A DNA stretch of 64,000 nucleotides from positions 15,990,564 to 16,054,563 of the forward strand of contig OY829541.1 of NCBI GenBank assembly GCA_963691705.1, in the 5' to 3' direction. Made by a program: the position numbers and the translations under genes. This document shows, piece after piece, positions 55,138-64,000 of the stretch. Numbering within the stretch: position 1 is the first letter of the stretch; each line of letters opens with the position of its first letter. The DNA comes from Viola odorata. Taxonomy: Eukaryota > Streptophyta > Magnoliopsida > Malpighiales > Violaceae. The notes under the pieces are model-generated. The model was not told the origin of the DNA, made no database searches, and was given only the letters and a program-made list of their open reading frames with translations.

Positions 55138-55723
55138 TGATAACAATTAAGACAATCCTAAGGGCATTGCTGTAATTATGATCCCTGCCAAGGGCGGAAT
55201 CCTATAAGCCTTATCGGACATCTAAGCTATCGCTACTAGACCATGAGGTGTTTTCTGGGATGGTCGACATCAGCGGGAGGGAGGTCTCACGCGTCTCTGG
55301 ATGCACGGCATCATCCCATCCTAGGGGACCCGTGGAGTTATCGCCCCCGATATCATCATGGGTATCGACCCCGGCACCCCCCTCAGAGGCATCGCCCATG
55401 ACGTCACCTCAGGTATCGCCCATGACGTCATGCCCAGATATCGCCCGTAACGTCATCCAGAGCATTATCTCACCTGGATATCGCCTTTTCGCCAGATATC
55501 GCCCCTAGCGGCCTATAAATACTCTCTCATTTTAAAACATCAAGTAAGCCGAAAATCACCTACTAGAACCTCTGCTATTTTTGAACCACTTACTGACTTA
55601 AGCATCGGAGTGTCTACGCCGGAGCCCCCCCTCCGGCGCTTTGCAGGTGCGTCCGACGTCATCTACAACGACTCCGACAAATAGTAGACATCGTCCCAAT
55701 CGTCTAAAGATCGAATCTTATCA
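55138..55723 (+). repeat. 5' LTR of Tat C
   Basis: 586 bp, TGATAACAATT to TCTTATCA. Contains two TGACGTCA palindromes, a TATA box (TATAAAT, 55514-55520) and the distal CATCGGAGTGTCTACGCCGG block shared with A and B. The reverse-oriented LTR end of the patch at 54230-54270 matches its last 42 bp. Confidence 0.9.
55399..55455. promoter_or_regulatory. bZIP-type TGACGTCA sites in C's U3
   Basis: TGACGTCA at 55399-55406 and 55423-55430, and a degenerate TAACGTCA at 55448-55455, embedded in repeated ATATCGCCC words. Roughly 60-110 bp upstream of the TATA box. Confidence 0.6.
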
Positions 55724-55726
55724 AAT

Positions 55727-55746
55727 TGGTGCTTTCATTGAGAGCC
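55727..55746 (+). other. Element C primer-binding site
   Basis: TGGTGCTTTCATTGAGAGCC, three bases after the LTR end. Starts with TGG; tRNA not identified. Confidence 0.7.
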
Positions 55747-55809
55747 TTGGTACATTAAGTGAGCGTCCTTAATAACCAAGCTCTATTTTACCCAGAGATC
55801 GGAACGATC

Positions 55810-57600
55810 ATGACTTCTGAATCGGAGCCGGCGCGACCCTCATCCTCTAGTCTCCCTTTTTCGATTCGTAGACAGTTATTCCCTTTTGCTACTGCTGATC
55901 TTTCTGTGACAGCGCAACAAATTAGTTCAGAATCTCTGGATCTGTCGACCAGGTCAGCAGGGGAAGCCCTCTCCTCGCAGACGACCATTTCGTTATCCCA
56001 GATGGCGGGATCTAGCTTTTCTACTCCTCCTCCGAGGGGATTTGTGTTAAACAGTACAGAACACCCTTTTGCGAGTGAAATAGCGGCCCTTCGTTCTCGG
56101 TTGGACTATTTGATTGAAATGGCTGCCAGAATCACACCTGAGATTTCTGGATCGAGTGTCCCTCCCCGTGTCATGTTCACGCCATCTATTGTCACCGAGC
56201 GGCCCTTGTCACCGTTGTTACAGGGAAACGTCCAGTTAACTCTACCTGCAACAGATCCCCTGATCAATTTTGTGCAGCTCACTCAAGGACGAGTAGAACA
56301 TTATGTGCCGCAGGTACCACAAGATCCCATCCCTCAGGAGGATCGGCACCTCGAGGGAGTCAGAAACTGTTGGGACGGTCGAAGAGAAGGAGCGAATAGA
56401 GATTTATCTCCTGAGTACAGCGAGAGATCTAGTAGCAGAACTCGTTCGCCCAGGAGCCGCAGTCGGTCTCCTAGGCGACATCTTACGCCCGAACCGCGAA
56501 ACCAGCGGCGTCACGTGGAAATAACTCCCCCGCGCCACGCGCGTGAAATCCTTGATGACACATCGGGTCATCCATTTAGCCATCGTATAAGACGCCATAA
56601 GGTCAGTCGACATGTGAAGCTTCCCACTGAGACTTATGACGGCACCAGAGATCCCATTTCCCACGTCAATAAGGTGAAGGATTTCGTTCAATTTCAGACT
56701 CACAGTGATGCGGCGTTGTGCCAAATATTTGTTATGACATTATCAGGAGTTGCGCGTCTCTGGTTCTAGGGCCTTCCGGGCGGATCTATTAGCAATTTCG
56801 CACAATTGGAATCCAAGTTCCGGAGCAGATTTAATACAGCGATTCCAATCAGGAAATCCACCGCCGCGTTATTTGACATACGTCGAATGCCTTAAGAAAC
56901 TTTGAAGGAATTTCTCAGTCGATTCGACCTAGAAATGTCACTAACGCCAGGTGTTACCATTGATTTTGCTACAGAAGCCTTGAAAAGGAACTGCCGTTAT
57001 AGTAAATTGAAGGATGCACTGATGGTAGACCCTCCCGCGACTTTAGACGCGTTAAGACTTAAAGCCCATAATTACGCGAAAATAGAAGAAGAGGAAAACA
57101 GAGATAGAACCTATAACATGCCGCCTGAGACATCTCTGATTCCTAACGCTCCTACAATTACCATTCCTGATGACCGCCTCGCTGACGATTATGCTCGGTG
57201 GAAAGATCATATTCCCAAGACCTCCAGTGGGCGGAAAGGTAACACTTCGAAGGGAAAGCCTGGTGGTTCCCCCACTCAGCGTCAAGGAGATCCTTCTAAA
57301 GGTCGGATGTACGACCCCGATTTCCCTTCCCTTAATATACCAAGGGTGGAGATTTTAGCGATAGTGGAGCAGCGAAACCTTCCCATCCATTACCCTGCAC
57401 CTGTGAAGCCCGGGGTGCTTCTAGGGAGAAGAGAAAATGCTTATTGCAAGTTCCACAAAGCCAGGGGGCATTCTACAGAAGTATGCAGAGAATTAAAATC
57501 AGCAATAGAACGTTTGGTGGAAGAGGGTTACTTGGGAGAATTCGCAGCCAAAGTAAGAGAAGACGCCAGAAATAATCCCACGAAAAGGATAGCAGACGAC
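55810..57600 (+). pseudogene. Element C gag
   Basis: ATG 55810 (MTSESEPARPSSSSLPF); the upstream in-frame GTG at 55759 is not a credible start. Ser/Thr-rich N-terminus, RSSSRTRSPRSRSRSPRR basic stretch, capsid-like KLPTETYDGTRDPISHVNKV, LTPGVTIDFATEALKRN, and a CHHC-type finger CKFHKARGHSTEVC (about 57445-57486). Stops TAG 56767-56769 and TAA 56893-56895 interrupt it without frameshift. Forms the particle in which reverse transcription occurs. Confidence 0.85.
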
Positions 57601-58620
57601 CGACAAGTACCTCCTCACTTCCCGCAAAAGGATAGTACGCCCGGAGGGAGAGGTGAAGAAGCTTTTGTAGTAGATGACGAGGACTTCCCTATGATTAACA
57701 TCATAGCGGGAGGGACCCCTTATATAGATGAAGCAGAGCCACTGACGACCGCGTTAGGAGAAAAATGCAAACTAGATGGCATGATAAAGAAAGGTGAAGC
57801 AATAAGCATCCTAGATCGCATGATATTATCCTTCTCAGAAGAGGGCGAAAAAGGCGTTGCCTATCCGCATAATGACGTATTGGTGGTTACGCCCATCATT
57901 GCCAGTCACGGAGTCAGAAGAAATCTTATAGATAACGGGAGTGCAGTGAACCTCTTCTCGTTAGAGGCATACAATCTCATGAAATGACCCGACAACGAGT
58001 TAACACCTTGCAAGAAACCCATAATTGGAGTAGACGGGGTCCCAATCCCTGTCACAGGGATAACTACTCTGCCCGTGTACTTCAGAGAAGACACCTCTAA
58101 GCGATCAGAGGATCTGTTATTCCTTGTTGTGGACTTAAACTTGCCCTACAATGTCATACTCGGACGACCTTTTCTCAACCGCTTTGGAGCGGTGATATCT
58201 CAGAAGCATCTGAAGATGAAATACCCCTCCTGGGACAGAGTGGTATCGATAAAGGGCAACCAAAAACTGGCGGCAGAATGTTACCTGCTCATGACTCAAA
58301 AGAGTTGCGATAGGTATATATGTATAACGGCGGACCCATACGAACAGGGTGATGAGAAGCGCGCTCAACCTCTGGATAAAATGGTGCCCGTACCAGTGAT
58401 AGGCATAGAGGAGGCGAGCTTCCTAGTCAGCGAAAAGCTCAGTCCAGAGGAAAACCTTCAATTGGCCCGGTTATTGAACAAATGTCAAGGAGAGTTCGCA
58501 TGGAAACCCGCAGACATGCCGGGTATATCACGCAAAATAGCCGAACATCGTCTCAATGTTGGCCTTGGCGCCAGGCCAGTCCAGCAAAAGCGGCGCGCGT
58601 TCTCTATGGAAAAAGCTTTA
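57601..58620 (+). pseudogene. Element C protease and linker
   Basis: VVTPIIASHGVRR, then LIDNGSAVNLFSLEAYNLMK with the active-site Asp (DNGS). It is followed at once by TGA 57985-57987, then FREDTSKRSEDLLFLVVD and NVILGRPFLNRFGAVISQKH, then the linker GEFAWKPADMPGISRKIAEH that leads into RT. The active-site motif DNG(S) is the Tat form of DTG/DSG. Same frame as gag. Confidence 0.8.
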
Positions 58621-59916
58621 GCCGTTGATAAAGAAGTGACGAAACTCCTTAATGCGAGGTTCATCCGCGAAGTTCAATACCCTACTTGGTTAGCCAACCC
58701 AGTTCTCGTTCCTAAGCCCAACGGAGATTGGCGCATGTGTATCGACTTTACCGATTTAAACGATGCTTGCCCTAAGGATTGCTACCCGCTTCCTCGTATT
58801 GAGCAACTAGTCAATCAGACTGCCGGGTACGCATATTTAAGCTCACTTGACGCTAACTTTGGATACCACCAAATTCCCATGGCTGTTGAAGATGAAAAAA
58901 AGACTGCCTTCATCACTCCTAAGGCCACTTACTGTTATACGACGATGCCGTTCGGGCTGAAGAACGCAGGGGCGACGTTCCAACGTATGGCAAACAGAAT
59001 ATTCGAAGAGCAGATAGGAAGGAATGTGGAAGCATACGTTGACGATATATTGGTAAAGAGCGCGAACTTTCAGGATCACTTGCAGGATCTAAAGGAAGTC
59101 TTTGATGTGATGAAAAGGCACCGCATGAAACTGAACCCCCGAAAATGCATGTTTGCATTTCAGACGGGGAAATTCCTGGGCTACGTAGTCAGCCGAAAAG
59201 GAATCCAGCCTAACCCCTGAAAAATTAAAGCCATACAAGACATGATATCTCCAAGAACCGTTAAGGAGGTACAAAGGCTGACGGGGCGCGTTATCGCCTT
59301 AGGGCGATTTATTTCCAAACAGGGGGAGAAGTGCCTCCCTTTCTTCAAAGTCATACGCAAGAAAGCACCGTTCAGGTGGACCCCAGAATGTGAAGAGGCA
59401 TTCATTAGCTTAAAAGATTACCTATCGTCTGACCTACTGCTGACTAGGCCAGAACCGGGCGATAGTTTATATCTATACCTTGGCGCTGCCGATGAAGTGG
59501 TTAGTGCCATCCTCGTTCGTGATGATAGCCACGCGCACCGCCCTGTATATTTTGTAAGTCACGTTCTGAAAGATGCGGAGCTGCGATACGCCTGAATTGA
59601 GAAAATAGCGTTCGCACTAATACAAGCCACTCGAAAAATGGACAGATACTTCCAGTCCTACTCCGTTATCGTGCTTACAGACCAACCTCTGAAGAGGATA
59701 TTTCGAAAGCCTGAGTCCTCAGAAAGAATGTTAATCTGGGCCCTCGAACTCGAGCAATACTGGTTGAGGTATCAGTCCCGGCCATCTGTGAAGGCTAAAA
59801 TCCTGGCGGATTTTATAGCGGAATGCACCTTTATAGAAGATCCGTTAACAGATGTACCCGAAGAGGAATGGGGCGACGTGGATCTCCCGTTCCTGGAAAC
59901 TTATACGGACCTCTAG
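58621..59916 (+). pseudogene. Element C reverse transcriptase and native RNase H
   Basis: KEVTKLLNARFIREVQYPTW, CIDFTDLNDACPKDCYPLP, YLSSLDANFGYHQI (catalytic Asp), MPFGLKNAGATFQ, AYVDDILVKS, then RNase H: FRWTPECEEAF, LYLGAADEVVSAILV (no Asp where active copies have DAS) and VLTDQPLKRIF. Stops TGA 59218-59220, TGA 59593-59595 and TAG 59914-59916. No frameshift. Confidence 0.85.
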
Positions 59917-60984
59917 ATCGTTCATGTAGATGGAGCTAAAAACCAAGAATTGGCTGGAGCAGGAATCTTCATAAATGGGCCGCACGATATGCGAATACAA
60001 TACGTCATCCGAATCCTGCAGCCATTATCCAATAATGCGGCGGAATACGAGGCATTACTAGCCGGACTCAGGATAGGGAGAAGCCTTTCTTCCAAAGGTA
60101 GGCACGATACCAGAAGAACAGGAGACCTATGCCTAAAAATTTGTGGTGACTCCAAACTAGTAATGGACCAGGTCTTGGGGCGCTCTCAAGCTCGGGAGCC
60201 CATCATGGTCCAGTACCTCACCAAGGTAATGCGAGAGCTGTTGGAAATAAAGAAAGAAGGCATGCAAGTCAGCTTTGAGCACATTCCCCGGGAAGACAAC
60301 GCTGAAGCTGACAGTCTCGCCAAGCTGGCAGCAAACCCGGAAGCGTCCATACCCGAAGGCATGTATTACCGTGAGTTATCTGTACCTTCTTTCATGGAAG
60401 AGCAAGCGTCTCTGTGTGTGGAAGAACTCGAGAATGACTGGTGGGTTCCCGTAATTAAATATTTGAAATACGAAGAACTGCCTGTGGATATCGCTGAAAA
60501 GAAAAGGGTGTTGAAACAGGCAGCTCGCTGTACGTACTTTGACGGGGACTTGGTTCGGAGATGTTTTTCTCACCCAGCCGCCAAATGTATAACGGAGCAA
60601 GAAGATCTTCACACCCTACGCGAAATTCACGAAAGGGTGTGTGGTATGCACGTGTCGGGTGGCACCCTAGCTGCACAAGTTTTCAGATCTGGATTCTACT
60701 GGCCCACCATCAGGAGAGATTGCCACAACTATGTACAAACTTGCCCGAAATGTCAGGAGTTCTCTAAAATTCCTCGACGTCCCGCCACCGAAATATCTGA
60801 GATTATCGCTCCTTGCCCTTTTGCTAAATGGGGGATCGATATCCTGGGCCCATTTCCAAAGGCAAGGTCCCAACTGAAATTTGTAATAGTGGCAGTGGAC
60901 TACTTTACGAAGTGGGTGGAAGCTTAAGCGGTCGCCAACATCACGGCGGAAAAAACTTGGCGTTTCTTCAAACACCAAGTCATC
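59917..60984 (+). pseudogene. Element C archaeal-type RNase H and integrase finger/core start
   Basis: VDGAKNQELAGAGIFINGPH (Asp), NAAEYEALLAGLRIG (Glu), CGDSKLVMDQV (Asp), and HIPREDNAEADSLAKLAAN (last Asp): a complete second RNase H. Then the integrase HHCC finger (REIHERVCGMHVSGG, CPKCQEFSK) and core Asp in WGIDILGPFP, ending at TAA 60925-60927. The longest open part is 59950-60927. Confidence 0.85.
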
Positions 60985-61674
60985 ATGAGGTTTGGCGTAC
61001 CCCGTATCCTAGTCAGCGATAACGGAACACAGTTCACTAGCCAATTCTTCAAAGACCAGTGCTCAGAACTCGGGATTGAGCAGCGATTCTTTTCCGTCGC
61101 TCACCCGCAAACCAATGGACAGGCGGAAGTGACCAACTGGAGCATCCTCAGCGGCATTAAGAAAAACCTGGAGGGGTCTAAAAAGAAGTGGGCTGACGAG
61201 CTGCCATACGTGATGTGGGCGTACCACATGACCGTTAAAACCAGTACTGGAGAAACACCTTTCGCATTGGCCTTCGGGACCGAGGCTGTTACGCCGGTAG
61301 AAATCGGTACCATGAGCCTGCGAGTGGCTCACTTTTGGGAGGAGCTGAATGAGGAAAGGTTACGAGCTAACCTTGACGCATTACCGGAGGTCCGAGAAGA
61401 AACCCTCCTGAAAATGCAACATTACAAACGAAAGATGGCCCGTTATCATAACAGGTGCGTCAAAGAACGGTTGCTAAAGGCAGGCGACCTGGTGCTTAGA
61501 GGCAAGCGAGCGGCTGGTCAACATGTGGGGAAGCTCAGTCCAAACTGGGATGGGCCGTATCGCATTACCCGCGTTATTGGAAAAGGAGCCTATCATCTGG
61601 AGACACTCGATGGTACTCCCTTATCTAACTCTTGGAACATCGCTCGTTTGAAATTATATTATCCTAGAACTTGA
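60985..61674 (+). pseudogene. Element C integrase core and C-terminus
   Basis: Asp in LVSDNGTQFTS, Glu in QAEVTNWSILSGIKKN (the DDE Glu is intact), KTSTGETPFALAFGTEAV, and a C-terminal domain LVLRGKRAAGQHVGKLSPNW to NIARLKLYYPRT and stop 61674. Undamaged in this part, unlike the homologous region of B. Confidence 0.87.
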
Positions 61675-61783
61675 TTTTATCTGCACCTTTGACTGATGCC
61701 AACCCTAACCTTAGCTAACGCTAGGTGAGAGAGCTTTCTTGGGTGTTTGTGGTTGCTTTTGTGCAAATAAAAAAGGGGGATCC

Positions 61784-62240
61784 TGGGAGTGAAAAGTCCT
61801 ATCCTTGTGATGGCCGGTCCTGATCAGACGGCTCACTAAGTGAGGGCACAACCCAGCATGCCTTGAACTAGCATTGGGATTGAAAGATCCCTAGCGCCCC
61901 CAGGAGTGAAAAGTCCTATCCTTGTGATGGCCGGTCCTAATCAGATGGCTCACTAAGTGAGGGCACTACCCGGAATCCTTGGGAGTGAAAAGTCATTTTC
62001 TTGTACTGACTGTTCTCGTGGATACGGCCCATCAAGACAAGGCACGCCCCAAGGAAATAGTAACTTCATGCTAGAAACGAAAAGTCCTATCTTAGTGACC
62101 GGACTAGTGTAGTCGGTTCATCAAGTGAAGGCATGATTCTAGACGCGAGGACAACGCCTGAAAGTGAAAAGTCCTATCCTAGTGACGGCTTGTCCTGATC
62201 CGACGGCTCACTAAGATGAGGCACTTTCCAGGCCGATCGT
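61784..62240. repeat. Tat 3' UTR tandem repeats of element C
   Basis: Five units starting at GGAGTGAAAAGTCCTATCC-like words near 61785, 61902, 61981, 62078 and 62160, each with a GGTCCTGATCAG-type palindrome and/or CTCACTAAGTGAG inverted repeat. Unit lengths are 79-117 bp. Same family as in A and B. Confidence 0.85.
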
Positions 62241-62802
62241 GGAAAGATGGAAACGCAAAGAATCGTGAAATCCCAGCTAGTAGCTAGATACGTAATTCCT
62301 AGCGAAGTACAGAGCTGATAGAAAAAGCGATTTATGCGGTTTCCGTACTAACGCCCTATGACGGCAGCGGAAAGGCTCCTACGAGTAATTACTGTCTCTT
62401 GTAACCCGTTATGCTACTAATGGTTTACAATTAGAAATGTGCAGAATACTTTTCGAGCAGCGGAAAGATTGACGATCGCATACGTGGCGATATTATGAGG
62501 CTCGCCGGGAAAACCAACCCGATACTGACCTCAGCTATTTCTGTTGCTGAAATGCTAGGGGCCTGCTCGAGAAAGTAAACACATTATGTTATCGGGGCGA
62601 CAATGGCGCCAAGGGAGTTTCAAAAGGTGAAAACTAAAGGAAAGGAAAGACAGCGATAAGGATATAAACTGTTTGAACATATGAAAATGGCTTTGAGGGG
62701 TCACAAGTTCTAAGGCCAAAACAATAACACCGCGGAGGCAAAAAACAAAAACCCTGGCAATTCCCGATAGCTACGGAAGAGGTGGTGAAGCGTTAGGATG
62801 AG
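62241..62802. other. C spacer after the repeat array
   Basis: Counterpart of B 43072-43522 in inverse orientation. No coding frame supported. Presumably includes the 3' end of the antisense transcript. Confidence 0.5.
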
Positions 62803-63960
62803 TCAGCCCTCGGGGTTCCTCCGTTTCCAGCCCTCTGCCTTAGCTTGGCGAAAACCCGCTTCATTGAGGTCGGCAGACTTCTGTTTGAAAGCCCTCGTGA
62901 CCTCCTCACCTTTATACGCATCCACTCCATGGACCTCCTCAAAGCAATTAACCAAAACAGTGGCAGTCTGCTTGACATGCCACAGACATTTATCGGCTGA
63001 CTCCTCTTCCAGAGCGGTTTTCCTTTCCTCCAGGGCAGCTTTCTCCCTTGTCAAGGATGACTTCTCTTCCTCCAGGACAGCATTCTTGGCTCTTTCCGCT
63101 GTCAAGGCCACGTCAAGGGTGGACACTTGCCCTTTCAGCTCCTGCTGGGTCAGCAATAATTGAGTGCGTTCCTCCAGCAACTTCTTCTTCTCATTTCGCT
63201 CTCGCGAAAGTTCAGACAGGGAGGCGGTAAGAGAGGCAGCCTGACGCTGCGCGTGCTCTGTCCAGTAATGGAACTTCACAAAATTGGTGAAGAGGCTAGA
63301 GCGCAGCGAATTCGCCTTATCATCATCAACCTTAGAGAGGAAAGCTTCCCGTTCAGCCGCGGACGATAATATTTGGGCAGCCAATAAAGCGGAAACCTCG
63401 TCCGAGCCATCACCCCCAATAGCCACTAAGCCTGTGTTACGAAAATCATACAAGCCAACTTGGTGAGTCACAGTGCCGGACTCGCCCATTGGACTTAGAT
63501 CCGCAGCAAAATTGAAGGCGGTGACCCCTTCGCCAGAACGCTGCGACAAGGGAACGCTCGAAGGGACAAACGCCAGGGGAACGGGAGGGTGAACCTGTGT
63601 AGAAGGGCCCCCTTGGACGATGTAGGAACCGTGGGGATGGTAGCCCGAAAAGTCCTATAAACCCTCTTGATAGTCCAAGTTAGAACCATATGAGTGAACA
63701 GGCCCACCGAAAGAATTGGGTGAAGCCCTGAAAGACTCAGCCGTACCCATGTTTACCAGAAACTCAGAGGGGTGATTCTGGCGAACGTCCGTAGAAATGA
63801 AGGCGCTGTCAGGTCGCACTTCCGTCGCAGCGATAGTAGAGGATAAGCTTCCACCCTCACCCTCTGGCTGAGGTCTCTTCTTGGAACCACCCAACACATA
63901 ACCCATGTCCATATCGCCTATGGGAGATGCGGAAGTAGAAGCAATAACAGTATCCTGCAA
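62803..63960 (-). pseudogene. Element C antisense ORF, last exon
   Basis: Acceptor TTCTTTGCAG just before 63960, then DTVIASTSASPIGDMDMGYV, RPQPEGEGGS, SPNSFGGPVHSYG, TAG at 63655-63657, in-frame DFSGYHPHGSY, THQVGLYDFRNTGLVAIGG and FTNFVKFHYWTEHAQRQ. A long heptad-rich coiled coil follows (about 63260-63000: LSRERNEKKKLLEERTQ, AALEERKTALEEE), then SADKCLWHVKQTATVLV, FEEVHGVDAYKGEEVTRAF and WKRRNPEG stop at 62803. 386 codons, one stop. Homologous to A's antisense ORF 1 exon 3. The PF04195-like exon is expected beyond 64000. Function unknown. Confidence 0.75.
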
Positions 63961-64000
63961 AGAACCCAGTATAAAATGTAGATAAGAGAAACATATGAAA
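63961..64000 (-). other. Intron of the C antisense ORF
   Basis: Pyrimidine-rich sequence on the minus strand leading to the TTTGCAG acceptor. The donor is outside the window. Confidence 0.55.

Larger units (their letters stand above)
55138..64000 (+). mobile_element. Tat-lineage LTR retrotransposon C, right end outside window
   Basis: 5' LTR 55138-55723, PBS 55727-55746, gag-pol in one frame 55810-61674 with seven in-frame stops, repeat array 61784-62240, antisense ORF 63960-62803, then a further antisense exon or intron past 64000. Inserted into F's 5' LTR; the left flank is ACAGG (55133-55137), but its partner is not visible. Opposite orientation to B. Confidence 0.9.

Overview
This is nuclear DNA of a flowering plant (probably a eudicot; species not determined). 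It is a nest of transposable elements beside the remains of two ordinary plant genes. Support comes from intron-containing plant gene fragments (12-oxophytodienoate reductase-like and cytochrome P450-like), a BED/hAT DNA transposon, and five Ty3/gypsy LTR retrotransposon bodies of the Tat and Athila lineages. All calls come from reading the sequence and the supplied translations. No alignment or database search was run, so identities are by eye.

Layout. 1-1494: AT-rich, no gene recognised. 1495-2690: 5' part of an hAT-like element carrying a nested 846-bp hAT-type element (1620-2465) with a perfect 8-bp target duplication. 2827-3030: a P450 relic (minus). 3410-3702: first two exons of an OPR-like gene. 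Its second intron holds a 5.77-kb hAT element (4049-9820; duplications ATTTTATT/ATTTTATC) with a BED/hATC transposase and four 338-bp tandem repeats. 9936-22855: 5'-truncated Tat element 'A' (plus): pol with dual RNase H and integrase, an 18-copy hairpin minisatellite, a second repeat array, then four antisense coding units (two spliced paralogous aORFs and two small ones), then a 3' LTR.

22856-55137: one old Athila-like element 'F' (minus), split by two nested insertions with perfect 5-bp target duplications: Athila 'E' (28291-39981, ATGAC) and Tat 'B' (41484-50660, CTTGT). F also has a 0.8-kb Tat gag/PBS patch (53482-54276) between 41-bp direct repeats. F's 5' LTR is cut at 55138 by Tat 'C' (plus), which runs off the window end.

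How the parts relate. All retroelement pol genes are broken. In A, B and C the damage is almost wholly in-frame stop codons with the frame kept over kilobases, many stops fitting C-to-T/G-to-A change. E and F share one gag TAG codon, and B and C share one TAG codon in their antisense ORF, so these stops predate the copies or are tolerated. The antisense units keep splice sites with matching phases, and three of the four in A have a TATA box on their own strand. The least ordinary signals are this antisense module, the hairpin minisatellite, the patch with 41-bp repeats, and the tRNA-like pol III boxes in the hAT element.
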